From Draconibacterium aestuarii (GTDB lineage Bacteria; Bacteroidota; Bacteroidia; Bacteroidales; Prolixibacteraceae): DNA of 64,000 nt. Position numbers and translations under genes: made by a program. The stretch covers positions 248,001 to 312,000 of the forward strand of contig JAPOHD010000007.1 in NCBI GenBank assembly GCA_026671195.1. The letters are read 5' to 3'. Within the stretch, counting starts at the first letter, position 1, and the number at the start of each line of letters is the position of its first letter. The notes beneath the pieces are model-generated. The model made no database searches and was not told the origin of the DNA. It was given only the letters and a program-made list of their open reading frames with translations. Shown piece by piece: positions 53,119 to 63,109 of the stretch.

Positions 53119-56100
53119 ATGGAACAATGCGTTAAAGAAATGCTACCCTGTACTTCAGGCTGGCAGAGAAAACTTCGCCGTATTTCAGGATTAACCCTGA
53201 TAATGCTAATGGCGATAGTAATCAACGTTCAGGCCAGCACTTATTCAGAAACGGTCAAATTCGACCTAAAAATGAAAAAAGTGAGCCTGAAAGAAGTTTT
53301 TCAAACTATCACTGATCAAAGTGAGTTCAAATTTGTTTACAACAACGACGTTGTGAACGACAATCAAAAAGTTACTGTTACATCCGATGGTGCGCAGGTT
53401 GAAGAAATTCTGGATGAAATTCTTCCAAAACATGATTTGGAATACCGTGTTATCGACCGCCAGGTAATCGTTTTTCCGGCTGAAACAAAAACCAATTCGG
53501 TTTCTCCTGCAAACAGTCAACAAGAAAAGACTATTAATGGGAAAGTTACGGATGAAGGAGGCATGCCTCTTCCCGGTGTTTCGGTAATTGTAAAAGGAAC
53601 AACCATTGGTATTGTGACAAATGTTGATGGGATTTACACCTTAGCGGGTGTTCCTGAAAATGCAAAAGTGCTTGTTTTCTCGTTTGTGGGAATGAAAACC
53701 CAGGAGGTTGCAATTGCTGGAAAAACAACAATTGACATCACTCTTGAAGAAGAATCGATTGGATTGGAAGAAGTAATTGCAGTAGGTTATGCTACGCAAA
53801 AGAAAGCCAATGTAGTAGGTTCGGTATCTACCGTTAACGGTGAACAAATCGAAGCCATTCCTGCTGCCGATATTTCTAACACATTGTCGGGCCGTATGTC
53901 GGGTGTTACAGGTATTCAAGGAACAGGAGAACCTGGTCAAAGCGATGCCAGAATTTTGGTTCGCGGTCGTACTACTCTAGGTGATCCCGACGATGCAAAC
54001 AGAGATGCAGCATTATCTGCTCCGTTAGTTGTTGTTGATGGAATTCCTGGTCGTTCATTGACCGACATTGACCCGGTTGACATCGAAAGTGTATCGGTTT
54101 TGAAAGATGCTTCGGCAGCTATATATGGATCAACTGCAGCAAACGGTGTTATTTTGGTAACAACCAAAAGAGGACAAACCGGTAAACCACGTATGAACTA
54201 CCAGTTCTATCAGGGTTTTATGACTCCAACCATCCTTCCTAAAGTTACAAACGCCGGTGATTATGCCACAATGTTAAGTGAATACCAGGATTACGAAAAC
54301 CGTAACCGTACTTATACTAACGAGGATATTGCATTATTTTACAGTGGCAGAGATCCTTGGAAACACCCAAACAGTGACTGGGTAGGCGATTTGGTTGCCG
54401 ATTGGACAACTACCAGCAAACACAATTTCAGTATTGATGGAGGAGCAAACGGAATGCGCTATTATGTTTCTTTGGGTTACAAAAACGAAGAAGCCATTTA
54501 CAAACAAGAATCAACCAATTACAAACAATATAATTTACGCGCAAAACTGGAAATGCCAATTACCGATTGGTTAACCACATCAGTTGACTATGCCGGATTT
54601 TTGAATCACAAATTGTATCCGACCAAAGGTGCCGGTGCCATTTACGGTCAATCAACCCGTTTGCTTCCAACACGCTGGTCATTCTGGCCAAATGGATTAC
54701 CAGGTCCTGATATTGAGTATGGTGACAATCCTGTAGTTACCTCTACTTTTGAAGGTGGTACTGATGATCAGACGAACTACATTAATCAGTTTACTTTTAA
54801 AGGAACCATTACTCCTCCAATGATTGAAGGATTAACACTTAGCGGATATTATACCTATGATATCGATAACATGTATAGAAAACGTTTCCGTAAACCCTGG
54901 ACGCTTTATACTGAGAACTGGGATTCGGCGGAATACGACTCAGAAGGATATATAACCAATATGGATCTTACGCCTTCTTTGCGTGGTTATTCTGCTCCTG
55001 AATTGCAGGAAAATTTTGATCGCAGGACTCGTAAATTAGCTAATCTTAACTTCAATTATGCTCGTGAATTTGGAGATCACTCGATTAATATTTTTGGAGC
55101 ATACGAACAAATGGAAACAGCTGGAAATTGGTTTGGTGCATTTAGAAGGTACTACATTTCTGATGTAGTTCAAACCCTAGATGCGGGTGCCGATAAAGAT
55201 AAGGACAATAATGGCTCGATGGAGATATACGCCCGCAAATCATGGATTGGACGTGTTAACTATAGTTTCGCAGGAAAATATCTTGTAGAAGCATTACTTC
55301 GTCGCGATGGTTCGCTAAAATTCCCTACTGACAACCGTTGGGGTAATTTCCCTGCATTACTGGTTGGATGGCGTGCCTCTGAAGAAAACTTCTGGAAAGA
55401 AAACTTAAGCGTTATCAACTACTTTAAATTAAAAGGTTCTTATGGTAAAATGGGTATGGACCCAGGTGATCCGTTCCAGTTTATGAACAAATACGTTCTT
55501 GGTTCAGGTTTGACGATGGGAACAGGAAAAGTTGTTGAAACAGTAGTTCAACAAAGTGGTGTAGCAAATCCCAATATTACCTGGGAAAAACAAACTACTT
55601 ACAACGTTGGTTTCGAATCGCAAATAATGGACAATTTATTTACATTAAATGCTGATGTTTTCTACAGCAAACGTTCTGACATTTTAGCGTCACGCGATGC
55701 TTCGGTTCCACAATTCACCGGTTTGGCATTACCAGATGAAAACATCGCAGAAGTTGACAACCGCGGTTTTGAAATTGAAGCCGGTTACCATAAATCCATT
55801 AATAATGATCTAAGAATTAATGTGAACGGTAACATTAGCTACAACCACAACGAAGTGGTATTTATGGATGAGCCGGAAAGAGCAGAAGAATGGCAACAAC
55901 GCACCGGTCACCCTTATGGTGCATCGTTAATGTACGATGCCATTGGTGTATTTGCCGATGAGGCTGCACTTTCATACCCACACTGGGATGATGCAAAACC
56001 CGGAGACGTTATTTTCAGAGACGTTGATGGTGATGGTTCTATCACAAGTGATGATAAAATTCTAATTGATAAAACAGATGCTCCAGAACTTATTTATGGA

Positions 56101-56556
56101 TTGTCATTTGATGTATCGTATAAAAACTGGAATTTATCTGTACTGGCACAGGGTCAGGGAACGTACTACCGTATGAACATTGCTGACGGACGTCGTGGTG
56201 AAGCCGGTAACTATTTGCAATGGAGTTTCGACAATCGTTGGACACCAACCAATACCAATACCGATGTGGCAAGAGCTTACAACCGTGATGACCTTTATTG
56301 GTCGTTTGGCCGTAACATGAGTACTTATCACCTGGACAACATGGCCTTTTGTCGTTTGAAAAATGCCGTTCTTACGTATACTATTCCTAATAGTGTTTTT
56401 GGCAATCTTGGAATTTCAAGAGCACAAGTATTTTTTGCAGGAAACAACTTGTTCCTGATATACGCGGCTCAGAAAAACTTTGACCCGGAAATTGGTGCTC
56501 CAATGCAATACCCTGCTGTTAAAACACTTGCACTTGGAGTTAAGGTTTCCTTTTAG
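53119..56556 (+). CDS. SusC-like TonB-dependent transporter with N-terminal STN signalling domain
   Basis: 1145 residues from the ATG at 53119 (MEQCVKEMLPCTSG); the TTG nine codons earlier is unlikely. Signal-anchor-like leader ends near VINVQAS. An STN domain (about 45-120, FDLKMKKVSLKEVFQTITDQSEFKFVYNND) precedes the carboxypeptidase-D-like domain (about 140-225, INGKVTDEGGMPLPGVSVIVKG). The plug includes VLKDASAAIYGSTAANGVILVTT, and the barrel ends LGVKVSF. The STN domain marks it as the signalling partner of the FecR/sigma pair just upstream, in contrast to the SusC at 33166. It imports oligosaccharides from a probably fucosylated and sulfated glycan; the exact cargo is unknown. SusD follows 23 bases later. 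Confidence 0.96.
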   Translation: MEQCVKEMLPCTSGWQRKLRRISGLTLIMLMAIVINVQASTYSETVKFDLKMKKVSLKEVFQTITDQSEFKFVYNNDVVNDNQKVTVTSDGAQVEEILDEILPKHDLEYRVIDRQVIVFPAETKTNSVSPANSQQEKTINGKVTDEGGMPLPGVSVIVKGTTIGIVTNVDGIYTLAGVPENAKVLVFSFVGMKTQEVAIAGKTTIDITLEEESIGLEEVIAVGYATQKKANVVGSVSTVNGEQIEAIPAADISNTLSGRMSGVTGIQGTGEPGQSDARILVRGRTTLGDPDDANRDAALSAPLVVVDGIPGRSLTDIDPVDIESVSVLKDASAAIYGSTAANGVILVTTKRGQTGKPRMNYQFYQGFMTPTILPKVTNAGDYATMLSEYQDYENRNRTYTNEDIALFYSGRDPWKHPNSDWVGDLVADWTTTSKHNFSIDGGANGMRYYVSLGYKNEEAIYKQESTNYKQYNLRAKLEMPITDWLTTSVDYAGFLNHKLYPTKGAGAIYGQSTRLLPTRWSFWPNGLPGPDIEYGDNPVVTSTFEGGTDDQTNYINQFTFKGTITPPMIEGLTLSGYYTYDIDNMYRKRFRKPWTLYTENWDSAEYDSEGYITNMDLTPSLRGYSAPELQENFDRRTRKLANLNFNYAREFGDHSINIFGAYEQMETAGNWFGAFRRYYISDVVQTLDAGADKDKDNNGSMEIYARKSWIGRVNYSFAGKYLVEALLRRDGSLKFPTDNRWGNFPALLVGWRASEENFWKENLSVINYFKLKGSYGKMGMDPGDPFQFMNKYVLGSGLTMGTGKVVETVVQQSGVANPNITWEKQTTYNVGFESQIMDNLFTLNADVFYSKRSDILASRDASVPQFTGLALPDENIAEVDNRGFEIEAGYHKSINNDLRINVNGNISYNHNEVVFMDEPERAEEWQQRTGHPYGASLMYDAIGVFADEAALSYPHWDDAKPGDVIFRDVDGDGSITSDDKILIDKTDAPELIYGLSFDVSYKNWNLSVLAQGQGTYYRMNIADGRRGEAGNYLQWSFDNRWTPTNTNTDVARAYNRDDLYWSFGRNMSTYHLDNMAFCRLKNAVLTYTIPNSVFGNLGISRAQVFFAGNNLFLIYAAQKNFDPEIGAPMQYPAVKTLALGVKVSF

Positions 56557-56579
56557 TGAATTATGAATTTTGAAAAATT

Positions 56580-58457
56580 ATGAATATGAAGAAAATATTA
56601 GGATATTCAATAATGATGTTGGCGCTCGTTTTTGCTACAACATCATGCGACGATGTTCTCGATCAAAAAGCAGTAGATGCTTTTAACGAGGAATCTGTTT
56701 TTGAAGATTTAAACCTAACGAAGGCATATTTAGGAAGATGCTACGATTTTATTGGCGTAGACAATAATATGTTATTGGGTTTAAGAGAAGATCTGCTTGT
56801 AGGTGCAACCGACGAAGCTTTATGTATTCACCGTCCTGGAGGTTATCCGTTTGTTAAAGGAAACATGAGTCCTGACGAACTGGGTCACTTTGGAAACTGG
56901 CGTTTTAACTGGATTACCTGGAATTTATACGGTAACATTAAAAACGTAAATGTTTTTCTGGCAAACATCGACAATGTACCTACAGAAACAGCTAATGATG
57001 AAGTTTTAGTTCAGCAAATGAAAGCAGAAGCTTCTTTTATAAGGGCTTTCGACTATGTAAACTTAATGCGTTCATACGGTGGTGTTGTACTGGTTGATGC
57101 ACCTTTCGAGCTGGATCAGGATTTCTTGTCTGTGACAAGATCATCACTGGATGCAACACTTGATTTTATTCTTACTGACCTTGATATAGCCATTGCAGGT
57201 CTTCCTACAAAAGACGGTATTGAACAGGGACGAGCAACCAAAGGTGCTGCTGCTGCCTTAAAATCAAGAATTTTAAGCTGGAGTACCGGTGAATTAATGC
57301 ATGGTGGCTATTCTTCTGACGAGTTGGTTTCTTTTAAATCAAAAACACGTCAATCGTTATTAACAGCTGCTCAAACTATTGCAAAAGACATCATGGATGG
57401 CAAATATGGGACCTATACTTTAACTGGATCGACTGATGATCCAGCTTCGCCACTAACTGAGGCCGATGTAATGGTATATGCAGACAATTTTGCAAGCAAC
57501 TTTACTCAAAAAGGAGAATGGAATGATGAAGCGATTTGGGGTGTTCAACATTTAACTTCACAAGGTAACAGAACAACTCAAAACAGATGGTGGGGACCTT
57601 GTGGTTACCACAACTGGGGAAACAATGGTCCGAACGAGCCTGTTGTTCGCGAATTCGAAATGGCCGATGGAACTCCGTTTGTTTGGGACAAATACACTCC
57701 GGGTGATGACGTTTTAAGGAAAGCAACAGCTGCTGAATTGGCTGCTGATCCTGAAATAAATCCTTACGTTGGTCGTGAACCACGTTTTTATGCATCTATT
57801 CTTTTTGATGGTGCACCATGGATTCAACGTCCTGATGATGCAGCTCCACTTGATCCTGAGAATAAAGTTAGAACCGGTTATTATGTTGGTACCAACAGGG
57901 ATGATATTATAAGTAATGGTTTGGATACCCGTCAGGGACCAATTGAAGCCTGGAACGGAACTAAAAACGGTTATTACATCAAAAAATATCAGGATCCTGC
58001 AACTGTTGGACAATACTTCAACAACGAAAATGCATGGATTGAAATGCGTTATGCAGAGGTTGTTCTGGACTATGCAGAAGCCTGTATCGAACTTGGAGAA
58101 GTAGAAAAGGGAATGAATGCATTGAATATGATTCGTAACCGTGCCGGATTACCAGATAAAATGACTACAGACCAGGCGGAAGCCAGAGAATGGTATCGTC
58201 ACGAACGTCAGGTTGAATTCTTTGGTGAAGGCGACCGTTGGTACATGATACGTAAATGGATGATTGCTGAAGATGTAATTAAAGACGTTCACGCCATTAA
58301 AATCTACCACTATGAAGATGGTAGCAAAGAATGGTTTTACGACACTTCAACTGTAGTTGATGACAGATCGTGGAACGACATAAACTACTGGTTACCAATT
58401 TCCAGAACGGAACAAAATAAGGCTCCTCAGTTGCAACAGAATCCTGGATATAACTAG
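56580..58457 (+). CDS. SusD-like glycan-binding lipoprotein (second locus)
   Basis: 625 residues. A lipoprotein signal ends in TTSC near residue 23. RagB/SusD features: LTKAYLGRCYDFIG (about 43), QQMKAEASFIRAFDYVNLMRSYGGVVLVD (about 145-172), RATKGAAAALKSRILSWS (about 218), and the C-terminal MRYAEVVLDYAEACIELGEVEKGMNALNMIRNRAGLP plus RQVEFFGEGDRWYMIRKW. It is longer than the SusD at 36300, with an insertion in the 290-450 region. It partners with the STN-type SusC and sits on the cell surface. A terminator follows 39 bases after the stop. Confidence 0.96.
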   Translation: MNMKKILGYSIMMLALVFATTSCDDVLDQKAVDAFNEESVFEDLNLTKAYLGRCYDFIGVDNNMLLGLREDLLVGATDEALCIHRPGGYPFVKGNMSPDELGHFGNWRFNWITWNLYGNIKNVNVFLANIDNVPTETANDEVLVQQMKAEASFIRAFDYVNLMRSYGGVVLVDAPFELDQDFLSVTRSSLDATLDFILTDLDIAIAGLPTKDGIEQGRATKGAAAALKSRILSWSTGELMHGGYSSDELVSFKSKTRQSLLTAAQTIAKDIMDGKYGTYTLTGSTDDPASPLTEADVMVYADNFASNFTQKGEWNDEAIWGVQHLTSQGNRTTQNRWWGPCGYHNWGNNGPNEPVVREFEMADGTPFVWDKYTPGDDVLRKATAAELAADPEINPYVGREPRFYASILFDGAPWIQRPDDAAPLDPENKVRTGYYVGTNRDDIISNGLDTRQGPIEAWNGTKNGYYIKKYQDPATVGQYFNNENAWIEMRYAEVVLDYAEACIELGEVEKGMNALNMIRNRAGLPDKMTTDQAEAREWYRHERQVEFFGEGDRWYMIRKWMIAEDVIKDVHAIKIYHYEDGSKEWFYDTSTVVDDRSWNDINYWLPISRTEQNKAPQLQQNPGYN

Positions 58458-58496
58458 TTTGCCTTTAAAAAATAGTGCAGTTTAATTAGATTTTTT

Positions 58497-58527
58497 AAAG
58501 ACCGGCCCACTGGTGCCGGTCTTTTTA
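58497..58527 (+). terminator. Rho-independent terminator after the second SusD
   Basis: A perfect 10-bp stem (AAAGACCGGC at 58497-58506 pairing with 58515-58524), with an 8-base loop, continues into T residues. It separates SusC/SusD from the MFS gene. Confidence 0.9.
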
Positions 58528-58589
58528 ATACCCCTATGCGCATAACGTACAATACACAATAAGCAAATAAAACTTTAAATATCAGAACT

Positions 58590-59786
58590 ATGGCCAGATT
58601 CAAACTTTCATTAATGATGTTACTTCAGTATATGATGTACGCTGTTTGGTGGGTACCCCTTGCAGCCTATTTAACCAATCTTGAGGTAAGCAGTTTCGAA
58701 AAATCAATGATTTTAAGTTCGATGGCTATCGGTTGTTTGGTATCACCTGTTGTTGGAATGCTTGCCGACCGTTTTTTTGCCGCGCAAAAAGTACTTGCCG
58801 CGTTAAATGCCATTAATGCCGTAATGTTATTCCTTGCAGGCACCACTCAAAATCCCGATTTTCTTTTCATATGTTTGCTTATTGCCATGTTGGGTTATAT
58901 GCCTTCGTGGAGTTTAACCAGCTCAATTGCAATGTACCATTTACCTTCCGAGCAATTCCCAAAAGTTCGTGTATTTGGTTCAATAGGTTGGGTTGCCTCA
59001 GGTATATTTAGTATTGTTTTTATTAAAGTTCTGCACATCGATTTCGATGGCACGCATCTCCCCTTTTACTGTGGAGCTGCCGTAAGCCTCTTGGCTGTGA
59101 TCACCAATCTCACCCTTCCCAATACTCCACCTCTTGCCAAAGGTCAAAAAGCGTCAATCATCGATGCATTCGGACTACGAACTGTTGAACTAATGAGAGA
59201 CCGGAACTTTACCATTTTTATTGTGTTTTCCTTCCTTTCGATGATACCCTTTGCCATGTACTTTTCATTTTTTTCTGAATTCCTTCTAAATATTAATACA
59301 AAATATATTTCGGTAACCATGAACTGGGGAGTACTTGCTGAAATGGGATTTTTACTGTTGGTTCCATTTGCCATAAAAAGGTATGGGCTACGAAAAGTGA
59401 TGATTTTTGGCTTAATTGCTTTAGTTGTTCGATATCTGTCGTTTTACACCGGCGGAGCAATTAATCAAACCTGGATGTATTATATTGGTATTTTAGTACA
59501 CGGATTAATTTTTGGCTTTTTCTATGTGGGTGGCCAAATTTATATCGACAAAAAAGCTCCTGCTGAACTACGATCGCAGGCACAGGGTTTTATTTTTCTG
59601 GTAACTTTTGGAGCGGGTCTTCTGGTTGGTACTTTTATTTGCAGCGAAATTATCCATCACTACAAAAGCGAATCGGGTTACAACTGGAATGCGATTTGGG
59701 GAATTATAACCCTTTCTTCTCTTGCTTTATTGTTACTGTTTGTTCTGCTTTTTAAAAACAACGACAAGGTACTTCAAAAGGCCTGA
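58590..59786 (+). CDS. MFS transporter of the nucleoside/sugar-proton symporter type
   Basis: 398 residues with about 12 membrane segments. The start MARFKLSLMMLLQYMMYAVWWVPLAAYL and the VSPVVGMLADRFFAAQKVL loop (about 50) are typical of the NupG/XapB-like branch of the major facilitator superfamily, also common in Bacteroidota sugar loci. KVRVFGSIGWVASGI (about 128) and GFFYVGGQIYIDKKAPAELRSQAQG (about 309-333) fit this branch. It probably carries a monosaccharide or oligosaccharide through the inner membrane. It lies 132 bases past SusD, beyond a terminator, so it may have its own promoter, although none is obvious. The substrate is unknown; fucose or a HexNAc would fit the locus. Confidence 0.85.
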   Translation: MARFKLSLMMLLQYMMYAVWWVPLAAYLTNLEVSSFEKSMILSSMAIGCLVSPVVGMLADRFFAAQKVLAALNAINAVMLFLAGTTQNPDFLFICLLIAMLGYMPSWSLTSSIAMYHLPSEQFPKVRVFGSIGWVASGIFSIVFIKVLHIDFDGTHLPFYCGAAVSLLAVITNLTLPNTPPLAKGQKASIIDAFGLRTVELMRDRNFTIFIVFSFLSMIPFAMYFSFFSEFLLNINTKYISVTMNWGVLAEMGFLLLVPFAIKRYGLRKVMIFGLIALVVRYLSFYTGGAINQTWMYYIGILVHGLIFGFFYVGGQIYIDKKAPAELRSQAQGFIFLVTFGAGLLVGTFICSEIIHHYKSESGYNWNAIWGIITLSSLALLLLFVLLFKNNDKVLQKA

Positions 59787-59792
59787 TCGATA

Positions 59793-61559
59793 TTAATTAA
59801 AGAATACATAATACCAGTAAGTACCTGCAAAATCGTTGGCCAATGCTCGCTGTGCCTGTTGTTTGTTACTTTGGTTTTGCTGAAATATTTTGTAGAATTG
59901 TTGAAAGCGTTGTTCAGTTTCTGTTCTTATGCAGAGTTTTTTTAATTCCGGCATCTCTCCTACTTTCAGAAGCTTATAGCTAACTACTACTTCTTCAATA
60001 TTTTGAGGTACTTGCTGATAACCTGCTTTCTCCAAAATCGGAAGCAAATCAACAATTCCCTGCATATCTTTTTGCAACATAAGCCAGGCCAGTTTGTATT
60101 CCAATGCAAAAATATTCGTAGAATCAGATTTTATAATAAAATCCAGATTTGTCAAAGGATCATCCGACAAAACAAAAAAATCTTTTTTAGGTTTTAAGGC
60201 CTTTTTCACCCCAAGCTTCGGATGATTATTTATAGCTGACTCATCGTACAATAATTTCTCAAAATCAGCTGCACAATCGCGATAAAAAATGCTCCTTTTT
60301 AAAACTGAGATATATTTCTCAGCCATTTTAAAGTTACTATTAATCAACTCGGTTTTAATCAACATTTGTAACGTTTCGGGCGTTAATCCACGCATTACCA
60401 TATATTCATAAGCCCAGCGCAGTGCCTCGTTATTCATTCCTATCGAATAATAAAAATATCCGCCTTTACGAAGAACCTCACCTAACAACTCCCACTTTTG
60501 AAAAAGCGTACTACCATCCGGAGTTTGCGGAAAACGAAAAAACGAGTCGGATAAATGTCCGGTTTCGGCCAATGCTAGATTATTCAAAAAGGCAGTAAGA
60601 ATATTGGTAGAAGGGAATTGTGCATTAAAGCGAATTACCTCATCATACTTTTGCTCATAAAACAATTTTTCAACATGAAAATAATGGCTGTTCTTTTTAT
60701 CGATTCGCGGAATTACCAGAACAACAAGCATTACAATCAGCACAAACGGAGTTAACTCAACGAACCTCAATCTTCCTAACGAAAGAGAACTGATTTTCTT
60801 CAATTCAATCTGAAAAAAAAGTGGCAACACCACAATTAACAAAACCGCTGGCATAAAAACATTAAACTGTCCCCCAATATCCTGCAATGTAAACGGGTAT
60901 TTAAGCAAACTTGAAGTGGTTTGAAAAAAGAGAAACTCTTTTCCATAGAAAAAGAACAAGCCGGTACACACAAATAGTATTGGTAGTTTTATCCAGTCTT
61001 TCTTTTGAATTAAATAAATAGAAAATAGCGCAAGTAAAAGAGTAGAATAACTACCAAAAAGGTAATAGATAACAGGAAATAACACAACCGTTACCCATAA
61101 ATATTCATTTTTTTTAATGACTGTAAATCTATAAAAAAGAGCCAATTGAAATAAAATACCCAAATTATTAAAAGCCAGGTACTGATAATTTGTTTGCATG
61201 TAGAAAAGTACCACACCAATAAAAAACGGGAAGAAATAAAACATCCGTCCGGTTAACGATTTTCCTGTTTTCTGCAATAAATAGATTATTCCGCAAAGTT
61301 CCAGAACAATTAATACCGCGCCTAATAACGGAAAATAATAAAGGGTAGTTTGAAATTTGCCTAAATAAACTAAAAATCCGCCCGGCTGCTTTAAATGTTC
61401 GTTTAAATAATCGAATGTTAGCTGAAACAATATCGATTTTTCCTGATAAAAAAAGATGTAACCGGTAAAATAGAACAGGTAAAATATGCCCGATAAAAAG
61501 AGTAAAACAAAGGGGGCAATCTGCAGAAGTCGGTTTGTATTAGGTTTTGTTGAGTTCAT
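59793..61559 (-). CDS. DUF6057-like polytopic membrane protein
   Basis: 588 residues. The first 300 residues hold about ten hydrophobic segments (for example FVLLFLSGIFYLFYFTGYIFF, YFPLLGAVLIVLELCGIIYLL, LIVVLPLFF). The last 290 are soluble and helical, with TPR-like spacing (LRKGGYFYYSIGMNNEALRWAYEYMVMRG, ELINSNFKMAEKYISVLKRS). I recognise this as resembling the Bacteroidota family named DUF6057; no activity is known to me. It starts 10 bases after the haem/PD40 lipoprotein gene, so the two are co-transcribed and possibly form a unit. It is convergent with the MFS gene, 6 bases between stops. Function unknown. Confidence 0.7.
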   Translation of the reverse strand: MNSTKPNTNRLLQIAPFVLLFLSGIFYLFYFTGYIFFYQEKSILFQLTFDYLNEHLKQPGGFLVYLGKFQTTLYYFPLLGAVLIVLELCGIIYLLQKTGKSLTGRMFYFFPFFIGVVLFYMQTNYQYLAFNNLGILFQLALFYRFTVIKKNEYLWVTVVLFPVIYYLFGSYSTLLLALFSIYLIQKKDWIKLPILFVCTGLFFFYGKEFLFFQTTSSLLKYPFTLQDIGGQFNVFMPAVLLIVVLPLFFQIELKKISSLSLGRLRFVELTPFVLIVMLVVLVIPRIDKKNSHYFHVEKLFYEQKYDEVIRFNAQFPSTNILTAFLNNLALAETGHLSDSFFRFPQTPDGSTLFQKWELLGEVLRKGGYFYYSIGMNNEALRWAYEYMVMRGLTPETLQMLIKTELINSNFKMAEKYISVLKRSIFYRDCAADFEKLLYDESAINNHPKLGVKKALKPKKDFFVLSDDPLTNLDFIIKSDSTNIFALEYKLAWLMLQKDMQGIVDLLPILEKAGYQQVPQNIEEVVVSYKLLKVGEMPELKKLCIRTETEQRFQQFYKIFQQNQSNKQQAQRALANDFAGTYWYYVFFN

Positions 61560-61569
61560 TTAATCAAGT

Positions 61570-63036
61570 TTAGTTTTCGGTCCATTGGGCCTGAATGGCT
61601 TTTTGGTTGGCGGCTTTTCTAATTTTGCCCGGAATGAAATCCACATTGGCGTTTGCAAATTCAGGAATATTGAAAGTTTTAAGAAACTCGTTATAAAATC
61701 GCGGATTTTCTTGTGGCAATACAAATGGTTTTGTGGCTTTTCCATTAGTATCGATATAAGAAATATAAGGCCTGGCAGTTAATCCATCGCCTCGTTTACT
61801 GCTAAAAACCAACCATCTCCCATTCGACGACCAACTGTGGTAACTTTCGGTAAAATCGCTGTTAACGTTACACTCATCAACCGAGAAATCATTCAGATCC
61901 ACTGAATACAAATCAGCTTCTTTGTGCCAAATGGAAAAACAACCGTAATTGTGCAAAGTAAAAACCAATGAGTTTCCTTCGGGCGAAACTCGCGGAAAAG
62001 AAACACTTTTACCAACTGCCTCAGCATCAAAAATCAATTCAGATTTTCCAAAAGTTCTGTTTGCAGTATTAAATGCAACCCTACATAAATTGTATTTTGT
62101 ATCACGGTAATCATATTCGGTTCCAATTTGTTTGGCCCGGCAAAAATACAGGTATTCTCCATCAGGCGACCACTCAGGATACGTATCCATAAATTGTTTA
62201 TCCTGATCTATCGGAATCTGCATTATTTCATTTTTATTTACATCGTATAAAACCAGCGATGAGTTTAAATCAGAAACTTCAATCTTTTTTTCTTCACTTG
62301 AATGAAACTGCTGCACTACTTTATTCGACGAAAAAGCCACAAAATTCCCTGATGGATGCCAGCGAGGATAAACAGCCCCGTTTTTCATCTCTTTCGTTTT
62401 CAGGTTAAACTTTTTCAAATCGCCGTCTTTTACAAAATAAGTACCTCCCAGAGAACCACGCATGTGAAACATAAAATTGTCGGCGTCTTGATTGTTAAAG
62501 GCGTGACAGTTCACACAATTTTGCCCAACCACATTATTTTCAACTACCGATTTCTCGGCAAAACTTTCCATACTTCGCTTCACAATGCTTATTTCGGTCC
62601 AGCTTTCATATCCGGGATACAACAAACGGTAATACAAATACGGATCAACTTTGGCCTCAGCAACACGATTTGAAAAGGTTGTGTATGCATTCCATTTTCC
62701 ATTCACTTTTACAAAAATACCGTAAGTAATATCCGATCCAACATTTTTATTTAAAAGCTGCTTCCATTTCTTTTCCGAAAACTGAAATACACCATTGTTT
62801 GAAGAAACGGTTAATTCATTTCCTTTCTCATCTTTAATTTTCACATAAAATGCTTCGCCCTTCTCTTCTACCTGAAAGTTTAAGGGCGCAATATTTATGG
62901 GAATCGTAAGATTCGAATAGTCTGGGTAAATTTTTGCAGGTCGACCGGCAATGGATATTTCACCATCCGGAACATCAGTACAGGCCGCCAAAATGACCAA
63001 TAAAATTATAGATATAAACCCGTTTCTCATGCGCAT
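61570..63036 (-). CDS. Lipoprotein with c-type haem motif and TolB/PD40-like propeller
   Basis: 488 residues from the ATG at 63036, preferred since it opens a lipoprotein signal (MRMRNGFISIILLVILAAC); a longer frame to 63090 is less likely. One C-x2-C-H motif, VVGQNCVNCHAFNNQ near residue 176, could bind haem covalently. Downstream are PD40-like propeller repeats: YPRWHPSGNFVAFSSNK, YPEWSPDGEYLYFCRAK, FPRVSPEGNSLVFTLHN, YHSWSSNGRWLVFSSKR. The first 150 residues form a beta-rich domain of unknown type. Known TolB-like propellers bind proteins or glycans, but none with this haem arrangement is familiar to me. It stands between the GH20 gene and the DUF6057-like gene, all minus strand. Function unknown. 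Confidence 0.78.
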   Translation of the reverse strand: MRMRNGFISIILLVILAACTDVPDGEISIAGRPAKIYPDYSNLTIPINIAPLNFQVEEKGEAFYVKIKDEKGNELTVSSNNGVFQFSEKKWKQLLNKNVGSDITYGIFVKVNGKWNAYTTFSNRVAEAKVDPYLYYRLLYPGYESWTEISIVKRSMESFAEKSVVENNVVGQNCVNCHAFNNQDADNFMFHMRGSLGGTYFVKDGDLKKFNLKTKEMKNGAVYPRWHPSGNFVAFSSNKVVQQFHSSEEKKIEVSDLNSSLVLYDVNKNEIMQIPIDQDKQFMDTYPEWSPDGEYLYFCRAKQIGTEYDYRDTKYNLCRVAFNTANRTFGKSELIFDAEAVGKSVSFPRVSPEGNSLVFTLHNYGCFSIWHKEADLYSVDLNDFSVDECNVNSDFTESYHSWSSNGRWLVFSSKRGDGLTARPYISYIDTNGKATKPFVLPQENPRFYNEFLKTFNIPEFANANVDFIPGKIRKAANQKAIQAQWTEN

Positions 63037-63109
63037 TGCCGATTTTATAAGTCTGATAAAGTAAAACTTTAAAATAGTAAAAAAACACACAAATGAGCCA
63101 GTTTTGGGT

